Below are positions 35,452-48,400 of a stretch of 64,000 nucleotides of DNA, in pieces. The translations under genes and the position numbers were made by a program. The DNA comes from Austropuccinia psidii (lineage: Eukaryota > Basidiomycota > Pucciniomycetes > Pucciniales > Sphaerophragmiaceae). The notes under the pieces were generated by a model. The model was not told the DNA's origin. It worked only from the letters and a program-made list of their open reading frames with translations, and did no database searches. The stretch covers positions 6,292,888 through 6,356,887 of the forward strand of contig JALGQZ010000014.1 of the NCBI GenBank assembly GCA_023105745.1, written 5' to 3'. How positions within the stretch are numbered: position 1 is the stretch's first letter; each line of letters opens with the position of its first letter.

Positions 35452-36869
35452 TGTCAGACTGTGACCCAAAACCAGAGCACAAGCATGATAGCCAAATACC
35501 ATAAATCAATGGTAAAGCCAAGATACCACCAAAACATGGAGCTGAGCCAAACCAGCTCAAAAGTTATCAAAAGAAAGGGGAAACTCACCACTTTCCAAAT
35601 ATACCATTCCCATTATCATAGGACAAAGAATAACAAAGTTATTTCTGCTCAAAGTTATTTCTGAGCATAAACCTTAATTTTCACCTCTCATCTGAAATCT
35701 AGAAGAAGAGGCTTAAACCCATCAAATGTGTATTCAAAGTGAAGCTCTAAGTCAGGGCTATCCAATGGTACTAGCCAAATTGAGCTAACACCAGAACTAT
35801 AGAAGCTATGGCTAAAATAAGGCCAAATAATGGTGAATAAAATATTCACCTCTCATCTAGCTTCTACAGTTTTAGTGTGAGATACTTAAAGTGGGGTCTT
35901 TTTGGAAAGAGAACAATCAGGGATACCTTGTGGTGCCATTCATTTCCCCACATCTTATCTAGAACAAAAGTTATGGAGCAAAAAAGCTCCATACAGCTTT
36001 AAGAAAAATAATATATATTTACAAAACATCTTGTACATGGCATAACTTTGCCATATTTAATGTTAACCATATCAAGTGAGGTACCAGCTTGTAGAGCACA
36101 TCTAGGGATACACAATGAAGTAATCTTGAGCTTTATATCTCAAAAACTGACTGATTTATATCATATTTAAGGTGAAAATTCCACAATTGGGCCAATACAC
36201 CTTTGCTGTGGGATAGCATCCCACAACTCGGATTATGAGGTGTAAAACAGACAAAGAAGCTTTTTTATACTTCAATACCTCATACTTTGGCTAATACAGG
36301 GGTCCCATACAGGTTCTGTACAGAATTCTATGTGTAATACATGTCAGAAGAGGGCTGTGTGGTCCCCAGATGAAGATTTTCACCCTGTATTGGTGAAAAC
36401 TGCCCAGATGTGGTTTCAAAACCACATCTGAGCCCAATACAGGCTATACAGGCATTTTCAAAACCACAATCCAGTCCTTGGAAGTGAAAAATCTTCACTT
36501 CCTCTAAGTGGAAAGGACTAGAAGACTTTTTCACCCAATTTTAGGATAAAAAGGGGCCTTTTCTCCACTAGAAAAGGTTTCCTCATCCTGTTCTTGAATT
36601 CCTATGTAGTAAAACTGTTCAAAAAAGTTATACTATTGAAAAACAAGTCAGGTATACTTTAAGCTTAAGTATTGTAGTCTTTATTATTGTAACTCAATAG
36701 GGAAAGCTACAACCAGGGCTTTCAGTAGTACTCACCACCACTGATTTTATTAGTAAAGCCCTTAATATCTATAAAACCAAACCTTTTTTCATACTTCTTA
36801 TCCATGTCACTATCATAATTAAAGCTTTATATACCTTTATTACCACTTTATCATAGACTCAGCCTGACA
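35452..36869 (+). repeat. Solo LTR, family with TGTCAG...CTGACA ends (copy 1)
   Basis: About 1418 bp starting TGTCAGACTGTGAC and ending CAGCCTGACA. It aligns along its whole length with 52530-53953. The flanks TTTTC (35447-35451) and TTCTC (36870-36874) fit a decayed 5-bp duplication. There is no internal coding sequence, as expected after LTR-LTR recombination. A perfect hairpin lies at 36384-36443. Strand is assigned by the order of the TATA-like GGATAAAAAGG near 36544 and is tentative. Confidence 0.78.
36384..36443 (+). other. Nested inverted repeat within solo LTR copy 1
   Basis: The outer arms are CCTGTATTGG and CCAATACAGG. The inner arms are CAGATGTGGTTT and AAACCACATCTG with a two-base loop. 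All four arms are perfect here. In the second LTR copy (53447-53506) the same structure carries two mismatches. Confidence 0.85.
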
Positions 36870-37112
36870 TTCTCATTATCCTTCATTTACTATAAAGTTT
36901 TTATTTAGCCCTTATTTGTTTTTCATTAACACATATTGAATCAATGAGAAAAATTTATTAAGATCACATATTATTTCATTGTACCATATCATTTAAAATA
37001 CTTCAAGTTTTTTAGTTACCAAAGTTTAAAAAATTTTCAGCTCTTATTTAGTTCTTTAATTATATTCTTAATACCCATCTAGCCTCACAAAAAATGAAAT
37101 AAATAGTATAAT

Positions 37113-39304
37113 TGTAAGGTTTGTCTATGAAACTCTTGATAATAGTAGCAAAATCAAGAGTACTATGACTTTCCTCAATAGAAATATATAATATAATAAA
37201 ATATTATAACCACAAATTTAAATATAATTATTAAAAATAATTATATATAAAAAAAAATTTAATTATTATTATAAAAATATAATAATAATAAAAAATATAA
37301 TAATTATAATAAATTATAATTATTCTATTATTGTTATAGTCACTGACAGTTATAACAATAAGAATTGTAAAGCTCTTAATGAGACAATTACACGTGGAAA
37401 TATAAATATTAACCACTTATAAATAATATAAATATTATTTATAAAAGAATTATAACACACACTGTGCAGAAATAATTCTTATAGAATAAAATTCTATATA
37501 AAAAAACTAATACTAGATAAAAAAAATATAGAACTTTAGAGAAAACTTACTTATAATATTTATTTAATACAATAAGTTAAACAACAACAGTTATTATATT
37601 AAATAATGATTATAAGTTAAAAACACGTCTAAAATCAATAATTTTAAGGATAAAACAATCTTTTTATGATAAAATTTAAGATTAAAGAGTTTTTAAGAGG
37701 AATTTATGGATTTTAAAAGATATTTAAGATGAAAATTTATAATATAAAATATATTATTGATGATTACAACAATAATCTGAATTCTATGACTTCAATTCTT
37801 TAATTTACAATTAATAAAGAATAAAATAACTTAAGAATTACTTTAATAAGAAGATTTTATAAATAATAAAACTTTACCTGTTTAAATTTCTAATAGGATT
37901 GGATTGATGATGAATGATGGACAAAAACAGTGATGAAAAGACTCTTTTTATGTCTTCAGAGCAGCTCTCATGATTCATAATGAATATAGAGGGCGTGCTC
38001 AGGTCAAAACTGAAAAACCATACTTAAAAACAAAGTTCTTAACTTAAGGCAACTTGTTTTTAATTCCAATTTAAAGTTACCAGTGTTATTCTTAACTCCA
38101 TGTAGCTTTAATCCTCATTTAAACTAATTATTTTAAGTTTTTAATATAAATAAACTTATTTATATTAAAATTAATCACATGAACAACTTAAAAGTAGAGT
38201 TTCAAGCAGAAATCTCTTAAACTCAATTTTTAATTAATTTTTAAAAAAATCGTAATTTTCTTTGAGCTTAATTAAAAGAATAAATTTCCAGGATAATTAC
38301 CCAGGAATTTTATTTATAAAAGATACTCAAAATTCAATTTATATATAGATAATATTAAATTCTAAGCTGTGTGAAATTTTCAAGCAAATCCATTAAGATT
38401 TGGATTTTTAATGAATTTTTGAAGTTATTGCTATTTTTCCATGTAAAATAGCAATACACACCAAACCTTAGCTTTTGATAAGTTTTTGATGCTTGTAACT
38501 TCAAATTTTTAAGCTTATTTAAGGTTTTTAAGCTTTATTAAGCTTTGACAGTTCTTAAAACCTTGATTTCAAGCCTGCATATTGGGATTTACCCTTTGGC
38601 AGCTTGAAATTCCTGTCCAAATTGGGATAAAACCAGTTTAAACCTTAAGGTTGGATCAAAGTCTAATCCTAAAGTTTAAATAAGGTTGAAAATCCTCCAA
38701 TACAGGTGGACAACCTTAATTGAATCATTGCAGATCCAAAAAGTTGGGTACCCCAGCTCTATTTGGTCTTTTTCCTTTGTCCCACCTTTTTGCGTGGATT
38801 TTGCCCTTTTATTTATTTAAAGCCATACCATGGCTTTGAACCCTTTTAAATTGAGCTCACGCAGGATTTACATTCTGTATGGCAGATCCTTAGCCAATTC
38901 AGTAAATATACACCACACCTCAATTTTAACTAAAATTTTGGTAAGTTTGCATTAACCTTATGCAACTTTAAATTTAAGCTTATTTAAGCTTAAATTTAAC
39001 AATTTCAAAAAAATGTTAAAAAAGTTACATTAGTACTGTGAGATTCTTAAATCTTCTAATAACACAAGAAATAAGTGTTTTTGGGTATAACACCTTATGG
39101 ATGTACCCTAGGTTATTTTTGGTGTAGAATCCAAAAATGACATAATATTCATAACTCTGTTTATCCAAAATAAAGTTATACTTATTTTTTTGTTTTTTTT
39201 TATTTTTTTAAGTTCAACTGAAAAGTCTGTTTAAGACAAAATTAGCTGTTTATAAAATCATTTGTGGCCTTATGGGTATGTTATACATACCTCACAGGCT
39301 CACA
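37113..39304 (-). repeat. Solo LTR on the minus strand, chromovirus-related family
   Basis: 2192 bp. On the minus strand it starts TGTGAGCCTGTGAGG (39304) and ends AAACCTTACA (37113). The perfect flanking duplication is ATAAT (37108-37112 and 39305-39309). Its ends resemble those of the chromovirus LTRs at 25114 and 33293, but the body is different, so it is a related subfamily. No internal genes. Confidence 0.88.
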
Positions 39305-42300
39305 ATAATTCAAGGAAATATAATTCATCTTGATTAAATAAATCAGTTTAGATTATTATATAACACAAGCTTAAAGGGTTAAATTTTTGAGAAGAAATTA
39401 AAAATGGCTTTATTCTAATTCACCATTCAATTTACTGACTGATTTTCCATAGAGTTCAATTGGGAAGCATATTATCTCCTTTGATTTAAATTCATTATTA
39501 TCTTAACTTATTATTATGAAGGCTAAAAATAGAATTCTTTACAAAGAGAAACTTTTATGTAAAATTTATCAAGGATATAGGTAAATGGGTTTATGTTTTA
39601 TAATGAAATATTATTTTTCAGCTCTATACACACTTTAGCAAGTAAATTTTAATAACTAATAATTCTTCAATAAAATAACAGATAAGCTGATTATATCTCT
39701 CATATATCAATTTTTTCTATCTTGAGCCATTAGTATAGAGAAAAGTACAAAATGGAATAAAAGACAGATTATATATTTAATATAATTTAATAAAACAATA
39801 ATAGGTATCAAAAAATATTAGTGAAATGAAAAAAGTTTCAAATTATTGAGTTTTCTTGATAATTAGGCTTTTTCTTCATCTAGACAAATTGGATATGACT
39901 TTTGACATTTTCCTGTGAATTTAATTTTATGAAATATTTTAATTATAACATTGGAAATACTCTCTCATAGATTTAATACTGAGATGATTAGATATCAAAT
40001 CAATTAATTTCTATAATGAATATTTCAGATAATAAATTAAATTTAATTCTTGAAAAGAGAATTTTCTTGTATTTTTAATACTTATCAATAGACCTATCAG
40101 TCTCATATAGTCTAAAAAACTTCTAATTACTATTTTGATTGAAAAACTACTCATTTCTTCTTTTATCTCAATCTACAGCTACTTCTGTTTAACAGTTTAT
40201 TGAAATTGTAAGACAATTAAGTTAAATTACTGAATTGAGTGCACCGGGATACTGGTACACACTTTCATTCTAAAAAAAATAGAAAAATTAGCTTAATAAA
40301 TAACATAATAAAAAATCCCATAAATTTGTTCAAATTATACCTTAAAAAAACCCAAAGTACATGCTTCATTCAATATTCTGAAGTTCTTAATAAGCAATAT
40401 TCCTTTTTTTTCTCTAAATTCCTTCTTATAATTAAAATTTATTTACCTTTCTGTCCTAGTGATCTTTCATAAATCCTTTTATAGGTGTTATGAATCTTTT
40501 TTTTTAAGTTCAGAAATTTATTTTTGAGTCAGTTTTTATTTGAATTATTCAAAATTTAAAAAAAGACTTTTCAAATTCCTATATATTAAAAAAAATAAAA
40601 ATAAAAATCACATTAAATTTTTATTTTAGGTAAAAGAATTTCATAATTAAATTATCTTTTCCTAAAATATTCAAGTATAAAACAGAATATTACCCTATTA
40701 AAAATGGAATAAAGTCAATTAAAATATTTTTAACTTCCTATCTGTGTTTTTTTTTGATGGAAATTATCATGTTTTCAATTTTTCTTTCTTTTAAATTAAT
40801 TTATTTACATATTTGGGACTTTTTGACTTGAATATTCGTAATTTGAGTTTAAATACACAAATTTTTCTTGAATTTTATTTTATAATTGTTTTTTATAATA
40901 ATATTTTGTTTGAATAATTCTTTCAGAAAAAAAATTCATAAATATTAAATCAAAGTAAAACTTATTTTAAACTAATTTGGATTATTTTCCATTAATTCTA
41001 TCCTATTTTTAAATAATTTCACATTTATATATTGCTTTTTGAAAGCTCATAATTTCCAAAAATTTCCACTGGAATTTTTCATTATAGAACAATTTTAGTA
41101 ATCTTTTTAAATATTTATCTTTCAGATTTGGTTCAAACTTTTTATAAGATATATCTTTTATTCAAAATATTTAAATTTGGTTTCTTAATTTCTTATTAAT
41201 TTTATTTTTTCCTTTAAAATATGTTTTTATGGATTGTAATTATGTAATTTTATTTTTGATTAATTATTTAAGTGGGAGTAAATTTAGTTTTATGATAATC
41301 TTTCTATCTTAAAATTGACTTTTGATTAACTATTTTATGAACTATTCATAAATCTTTAATGAAATAGTGAGATTTAGACTTATAAAGATTATATAATACC
41401 AAACTTTAAAATAGAATTTAATGAAACTATACCTTAAAGAATTATTTTCATTTACTATTTCTATCAAATCTATCCCTTACCTTATTGAATAAATATATAC
41501 TGATTAGTATAATATTTTGAATATTTCTTCTTCATGAAATAAAGTAAGATTATCAATCCAATTTTTTTTTGATTTTGCTAATTACCAATAATTTTAAACT
41601 TATGGTAAATTAATTTTCCTTTATTATTATGACCACTAAATTATTTCAAAAAGAAGTTTTGGATATTTTTATTTAATTATTTTGAAATCATTTTATGTTT
41701 AACTTTTTTATGGATGAAGCCTAGATCTATTAAGCTTGGCTCTAAAATTTAAATTAATAACTTTTATAAAAGAAATTCTCAAAGAAAGATATATATATAT
41801 AAGAAATTTCTAAGTTAATATTAAAAGGAATTTAAAGCTAGATAAGCCAATTTATTTATTTTACTAATTAACCTTAAATGTTTTCAAGTCTCAAGATAAA
41901 TCTTCATCTATTAAGATATTTTTCAATACAATGTAGAAACATATTTTGTTATATCCAAAAAAAAAAAGCTTGATCCTTTAAATGAAATGAAACTGAAGTT
42001 TATTTACACAAAATTACTAATTTTAATTCTTAATTAATTCAAAACTTATTCAATTGAGTTTTATTTAAATCAAAAAGAATTAGGAGATTTTCAAAACTAG
42101 TTTTAAGAAATAAATAAATAATTTAAATTAATAACTAAACCAAATAACATCAAAAGGTTTTTCAATGAATCTGAAAATATTTAATTCTCCTTTCCTTAAA
42201 GTTTAATTTATAATATCTCTTCTTTTGAAATCTCCCCAAAATATTTTATATTGAATATTTGTTTTTAGGAAAATCAGTAGAGACTTCAATATGTTGAAGT

Positions 42301-43622
42301 TTTGTTATTTATTTATTTTGTTAAATTAAAATTATTCCTTAAATATGATTTTATTATTTATCAAGTTATGAATTATTTTATTTTAACAATAGTCATACAG
42401 ATTATAAGCTCACATATTTAAGAGTATAGAACCTTTCTTTTCATGTGGTTAAGAGTTGATTCTTTTGTTTGGGGGGTCAAGAAAATTTTAAAATTTCTAA
42501 ATCATATTTTGTAGAAATTTGACTTTTTTTCTCTTGTTTTTTTTTAAGAATTTCTCAAGCTTCCTTTAAATACCATATATAATCTATAAGGTGAGCTTGA
42601 GAGATGTGATAAATTTTCAAGAATTGATTTTGAATTTTGAAGGGTTATTTTTTTCTTTCAAAGTGACTTGGTTTTAGTATTCAAATATTAATAACAAATT
42701 TTTTACTTTCAATTGAACTGTTTCACAAAAATCAAACTAATACAAGTCATAAAATTCAATCCATTGTACTACTTAAACTCTTAAAATACAATCTTATTAA
42801 TAAATTACTTGAACTAAATTTGATAGTTTATTAAAAATAATTCAAGGTGAACTTTAAAAATAAGAAGTTTTTTTAAATTAGCTTATAATTTCAATATTCA
42901 GTTATTTTAGTACACCTTGAAAAAAAATAGACTACTTGACATTTATAACTTGAAAACAATTTAAACTTACTTGATGGATCATAATTCAATTACAACATTT
43001 TCAATTTATTCAATAACATAGTTGGACAAACATAAAAAAAGTACATAAAAAAAGCAACTTCTATCTATGGTATTTAATTACCAAAAAAAAATTGGTTTAA
43101 GGTTTATGTTTTTTCTTCTTTTTATACCAATAATTCCCTTATTAATTTATTATTATCAATAATATTGATATATAAAAAAATAGTAAAAAATTATTTCAAT
43201 TTGATTCAAATCAATTAATTATATTTTAAAAAAATTGAATATATAAATTTTGAGCTTTTTTTAAGATAATGATTTGGTTGAAAGTTTGTTTTGCGTTTGT
43301 AAAATCGAAAAAAGTTAATCAAATTACTTGAAGATTAAATTTATTTTTTGAAGACACAAAGAAAAAAATTTGTAAGCTTGTATGATTATTATCGATTCCC
43401 AAATTAGTAATAAACAATAAATGCAACTTAAAAAGAAAAAAATGGAATCGCTCAATAGTCAGTCACAAAAATTAACGATCACTTTTAAATCACAATATGA
43501 ACACAGGTGAGGTACAAAAAAGAATTAGTTAATTTAATGTGCCACTCAAGGCGTCCTTTTCTTTTTGAAATTAGAAAAAAGAAAAAAAATGTTGATTGGA
43601 GATTTTGGTATATAAATTTAAT
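39305..43622. other. AT-rich region without recognisable genes
   Basis: Low GC throughout, with many short T and A runs. Only short ORFs of random appearance. I see no TE coding remnants, tRNA or conserved motif. It probably consists of old decayed repeats plus the 3' flank of TIM44. Confidence 0.6.
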
Positions 43623-45499
43623 TTATAAAAATGCAACTGTACTACGACGAGCCATATCAATGATTTTCCAACCACCAGTAACTTCATTTCCACATTTATC
43701 TGCTTCTCTTGTCATCACAATTACATATTGAACCTGTTGGATTTCTTCTCTATCACCAACTTCTACAATACGGGTCCTTGAGTTCACCAAACAATTGATT
43801 TCATGTGTTTTGAATGCTACAACGAATACGGGAATCTCTTGTTCTTGTAAAACTTTTGCTGACATAATCTAATGTTAAATTAGGTCCCAAAGGCGAAATC
43901 AATAACTTCTTTGAAAGCATGCCAATCAAATTGTTCAAATGCATAAAAAGTAATGCTTACATCAGTTCCTCTCAGGTCAATTACCTGATTTTCTGCTAAT
44001 AGTCCCCGCTGAATATAAGTTTGAATTGGAGCAGTGATTACGTTATAAGCCTAAGCATTTCAAATAATCAAAAATGGTTAAAAAAATATCGGAAAAATTT
44101 GAAATATCTTTTACTAGTACAACAAGTTAGAAAAGACTATCACACTAAAGGCTTACTCCTTCGCTGGTCCAAAGTTTTAAACTCTTCAAATCGCACTCGA
44201 CATATGCATCCACGATTTCGGGTACAATGTACTCTCTTAAATCCCGTAAGAAACCATCAAATTCAAATTCGGGATCCATTTCTTTGATCATCCTTACAAC
44301 TTTGGCAGTTTCTGTTTCGTCGAAAAATTTTCGTATGGCACCCGTCACGGTTCTCATGGAAGCCACCACTGGGTTATCAGAATCCTCATAGGTATTTTGA
44401 AGATTTTCCCAAGCACGTCGAATTGGCTCCGGAGTGATTGAAGCAAATCGAGACTTGACTGATTTTGGATTATCATCTTGATTATCTTGGTTTGCAGTAG
44501 CATGTAAGACCAAGGCGGGCTGAGCATTTGGATTTTCGGGTACTAAGTCTGAATTTTGTTTTGAGCATGAGTCTGAAGACGATTGACGATCGAGATCGGA
44601 TGGAGTTTGGCCGGTAGAATTAATTGGATTTAGTTGACTTCCAGGGCCACCAGGAACACCAAAACCTGTGTTTGTTTTACCGAGTCTCTCGAGTCGCTTC
44701 TGACGTTTCCGCCTACGTTCTTCTTTCTCGATGTAGCCACCATATCGTAAGGCGCCTTGACTAAAGTCAACAGTAGCCTCGACAACTTTATAAGCTTCTG
44801 TCTGTCTGATTGGTTCTCCAATTCGTTTGTCCAGCTCAGCTGTGACTCGCTTTGCAGCCTGAACCAGCCTACTATCTTCAATCTCTTTTGCTGCGCTATT
44901 AACAGCATCTGATACTGACCTGCCTGTTTTGGATAAGGTTGCTGCCATTGCTGCTAATTTTGGGTTTTCCTTGATCAAAGTTTGCAAACGCATAGCCGTA
45001 TAAGCTTGGCGCATTTTTTGAGCAGCTTCTGAATCTTTTAAGCCTTGTGCAGTTCCTGTCAGCTCTCGAACGTTTTCCTTTATAATGAATGAACAATATC
45101 AAAATTTTCTCCGAATTGAATGAAATCTGAGACAAAAATGAAGATGCTAACCTGCATTTCCTGACTCTTGGCATATTCACTCTTTAAAACGTCCATGAAT
45201 CTAGCCCAAGGGGTTACGCCAGCTGGCAAAGCGTCATCCTCTTGCTGCTTTTTAGATCTTTCATGCTCTTTTTGTTTCTCTTTTCGACGCCTTTCAAATT
45301 GTTCTTGCTGACGCTGCTGATCTGAGGAAGCTTGAGAAGAATAATAAGAACGAAAAAGAGATGATTTCTTTGAGTTTGAAGGTGTTAACCCAGGCGAAAG
45401 AAATCTGAATGAGCCATTTGAAGATGAATGACGACTGATGACGGCAATCCTTCTGTTTGACGCCAAACGCAGCCAAGATCGGCTTGTTCGGGATGCCAT
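43623..45499 (-). CDS. TIM44: Mitochondrial import inner membrane translocase subunit Tim44
   Basis: Tim44 sits on the matrix face of the inner membrane and tethers mtHsp70 to the TIM23 channel. Four exons: 45499-45152, 45077-44157, 44050-43961, 43868-43623, giving 534 residues, normal for the family. The introns are 74, 106 and 92 nt. The ATG at 45499 is chosen because it opens an Arg/Ser-rich presequence without acidic residues (about 1-56). An upstream in-frame ATG (45619) would add 40 atypical residues. Then come a charged coiled coil (60-88), an LTGTAQGLKDSEAAQK-type segment at 120-140, and the C-terminal Tim44 domain (about 345-530) with VPEIVDAYVECDLKSLKLW and GGWKIIDMA. The first intron has a GTTAGC donor. 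No damage seen; presumably functional and essential. Confidence 0.96.
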
Positions 45500-48400
45500 G
45501 ATGGTGGAAAGACAACTGAAGGTGGCCAGGACGGATGAAGAGTCTTGAACGTGAGAGTTGTCTTTGTCTTGCGTCCAGCGTGGCCTCAATCTCATCTTGG
45601 GCACCAAGGCACCACGCAAAAATTCAGCTGGCCTTCGGAGTGGTGAGTTGCTTAGGTAAGCAATCTAAGCTTATAGACCTGTGGGTTGCCCACAAAAAAT
45701 AAAAAGACTCATTTCAAAGCCAAAGATCACTCAAATTTGATATCATGGTAAATTTTTTGTGAATTTTAGAATGCTCTCTGGAGAAAATGGAGCGTTGAGC
45801 AGGATCAGCAGGATATTTTCAATAATGGTTTAGGGTTCATGATAGACTTGCAGGGTCTTTGATGAGAGCTATGGCTTCAGAAAATCACAACTTGGCCATG
45901 ATCTCATCAATATTACCATATTTATGGAGAATTTCTGAGGTTATCCTAGTAAGTTGTCTATCTTAATGCATATAAACATACAAAAATCACATGAAGAATC
46001 TAATTTTGATTTTATTAATTCATCAAGAAAATGATATTTCATTTTTTTCTTGGACTTGTAGTGCTGATTGATTATTTCAAGCTACAGAATTGTGGTTTAA
46101 TGAGCCTTCAGATGGCTCAAAAAACCACTTTTGGGTTTTGTTGGAAACAAATTTTTTATAAACCACATCATACTTCTCTAAGTTTATATTATCATCCATT
46201 ATTTTTTATGATATTCTCAATCACCAATCACGCTCAAATTGAAAGAAATAATAAGGAAATATAAAATAAGAAAGCTATATGTTTTGATCCATGATATTAC
46301 TTTTTCGATTCTTTGGATATAATAAATAGTTGATGTGTTGGAATTCTTATGTTCAATTTCAAAAAAAAAAAAACAAGGAAAAAAACAACTTACATTATAA
46401 CTTGAACAATATTCAATTATTTTCATATTCTTAAACCAGATTTTCTCAATTAATAGTCAAAAAAGTGGATTTTTTTGTGTTAATTATTGATATATTGAGC
46501 TTTGGGGTACTTTTAATTACTTAACAAAAATATAATTCTTATTTTAAATTCAAGTATACTACCCTAAATCAGATAATCATGGCTTGAATTCTTGCTGATG
46601 TTTAATGAACTCAAGATTTTGGGGTGAAGAAACTACGAATAATATTATTTTGGCCTTTCTGTATTAAAAAATTGATCATAACCAACCAGCTTTATTAAGC
46701 TCACTTTTATAGCTTTCTCTTTTTATGCTATACGCTTTTAATTGTTTTTGTAGAAAAATTTAATCTCTATGAATATAGTGAAAAAGAAAACTTATTGTTA
46801 TGCTCTATATATTTTACTCATCATTTATCAAAAATATAATAAAATCAAATTGAAAATACAAGAGGGTTTTTTGTAATTGTCAATTCCAATTCTTTAAAAA
46901 GGAAGAAAAATTATTACAAATTATTGTAAATAATTTCATTCATTAAATGAAACCTTATTAGTTCTAAAATGAGTTTATTTTTAATAATTGTTTTTACGGA
47001 TCTCAGAAATTTAAGAGAAATATATTCAGGCAAAGAAGACACTAAATTGTTGTTGATTAAACTGGATGTCTTTCCAGAATCATTTTCTTGTAAATCTACA
47101 TGATATCTTTTATTAATCCTTGACTTCATAAGGATGGGTATCTTCTTTTTGAATTATTTTATTCAAAATTGAAAGGTTTCATTCAATCTGTATTGCTTTA
47201 TTAATAATGTGGTGATGCACATGAAATTCACTTTTAGCTTTAATACAGTTTTTTCTTTGAAATATAAGCCTGATTTTTTAATTATTTGTATGTAATTGCG
47301 ATTTTATGTGGATTTTTACCTTTCATTATTTTATGTTTTGAATTAGATTCCAAACTATTGGGTATAAATAGTTGCTACAAAATATGATAAGCTCCTTTTG
47401 ATTTAGATACCATTTTTAAGTATTACTAGGATATTTTTATCAGTTGATATATTCAAAATGAAATTTTTATATACTAAAGCTATATTTTTATGGGCATTCA
47501 TACTTAATATATTTTGTTTAGTGAAAATATGAGCCATTATAAACTTTTCTCTCTTTGATTTTGACATTCAGTTTTTTTTATTTAAAATAACTGTAAAATC
47601 AAATTTTTATTTCAATTATTCTAGCTTATTGTATACAGTTTAAAAGCTGTTTTTTATTCTCATAATTGGTGTTCAATGTTTTATTACTAATTGTAGTAGG
47701 TTTTTCAATTATGTAATTTTTATTTTATCAAAAATAGAATTATTGAATGTTATTGGTAAGATTTATTCTCATACTAATGGTTTGGTATATCATACTAGAA
47801 AATACTCAAATATCTTATATAAATATGGCTATGATGCTATGTTATCTGGTGGTAATACTACATTCTAAAATGACAAGGGAATATGGGGATGATAATGGCT
47901 GTTCCATTGAGCTTTTCTCCTTAGAATATGAAATATCTCTAATATATTTCTTTGTTTAAAGTAAGAATATTACCATAATAATGAGAGAGGGTGTTCTTCT
48001 GAGCTTATATAATTTTCTATATGTTATTATTATTGAATAAACTGTGATTTCCTAATTTTTTCCTGAGAAAAATGAGCAATATTTTAATATCTGTGAAAAA
48101 GGATTTTCCCCAATCTTGAATCTGACGATAGCCAAGATTAATTTATTGGTGATTTATAAATTATAACTAAAAATCTTTGAAACCTTCTTTAAGTAAGTCT
48201 TTCGGGGTATAATTAATAAAATATCTTGAAAGGGTAGATAGGAGTCCTTTTATGACTTTTGGAACCTCCATAGGAACTCCATAGTAGGGGGCTAATAATT
48301 CTTCAATATCACAAAGATCATTTATTCATGTAGAATTGTGACCTTCCCATTCAAATTTTTACTAATTGTAATGTGTCTGAAATATCGTGAATAATTTTAT

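Noticed and set aside
39305..43622. RIP-type mutation as cause of the AT deserts
   Set aside because: Would need dinucleotide counts that I did not compute, and the near-identical young LTRs beside it show no sign of RIP.
44899..45180. Minus-strand ORF overlapping TIM44 exons 1-2
   Set aside because: Out of frame with the conserved Tim44 protein; a shadow across intron 1.
47747..47959. 70-codon ORF in the AT desert
   Set aside because: Hydrophobic chance ORF with no start context, splice sites or relatives that I recognise.
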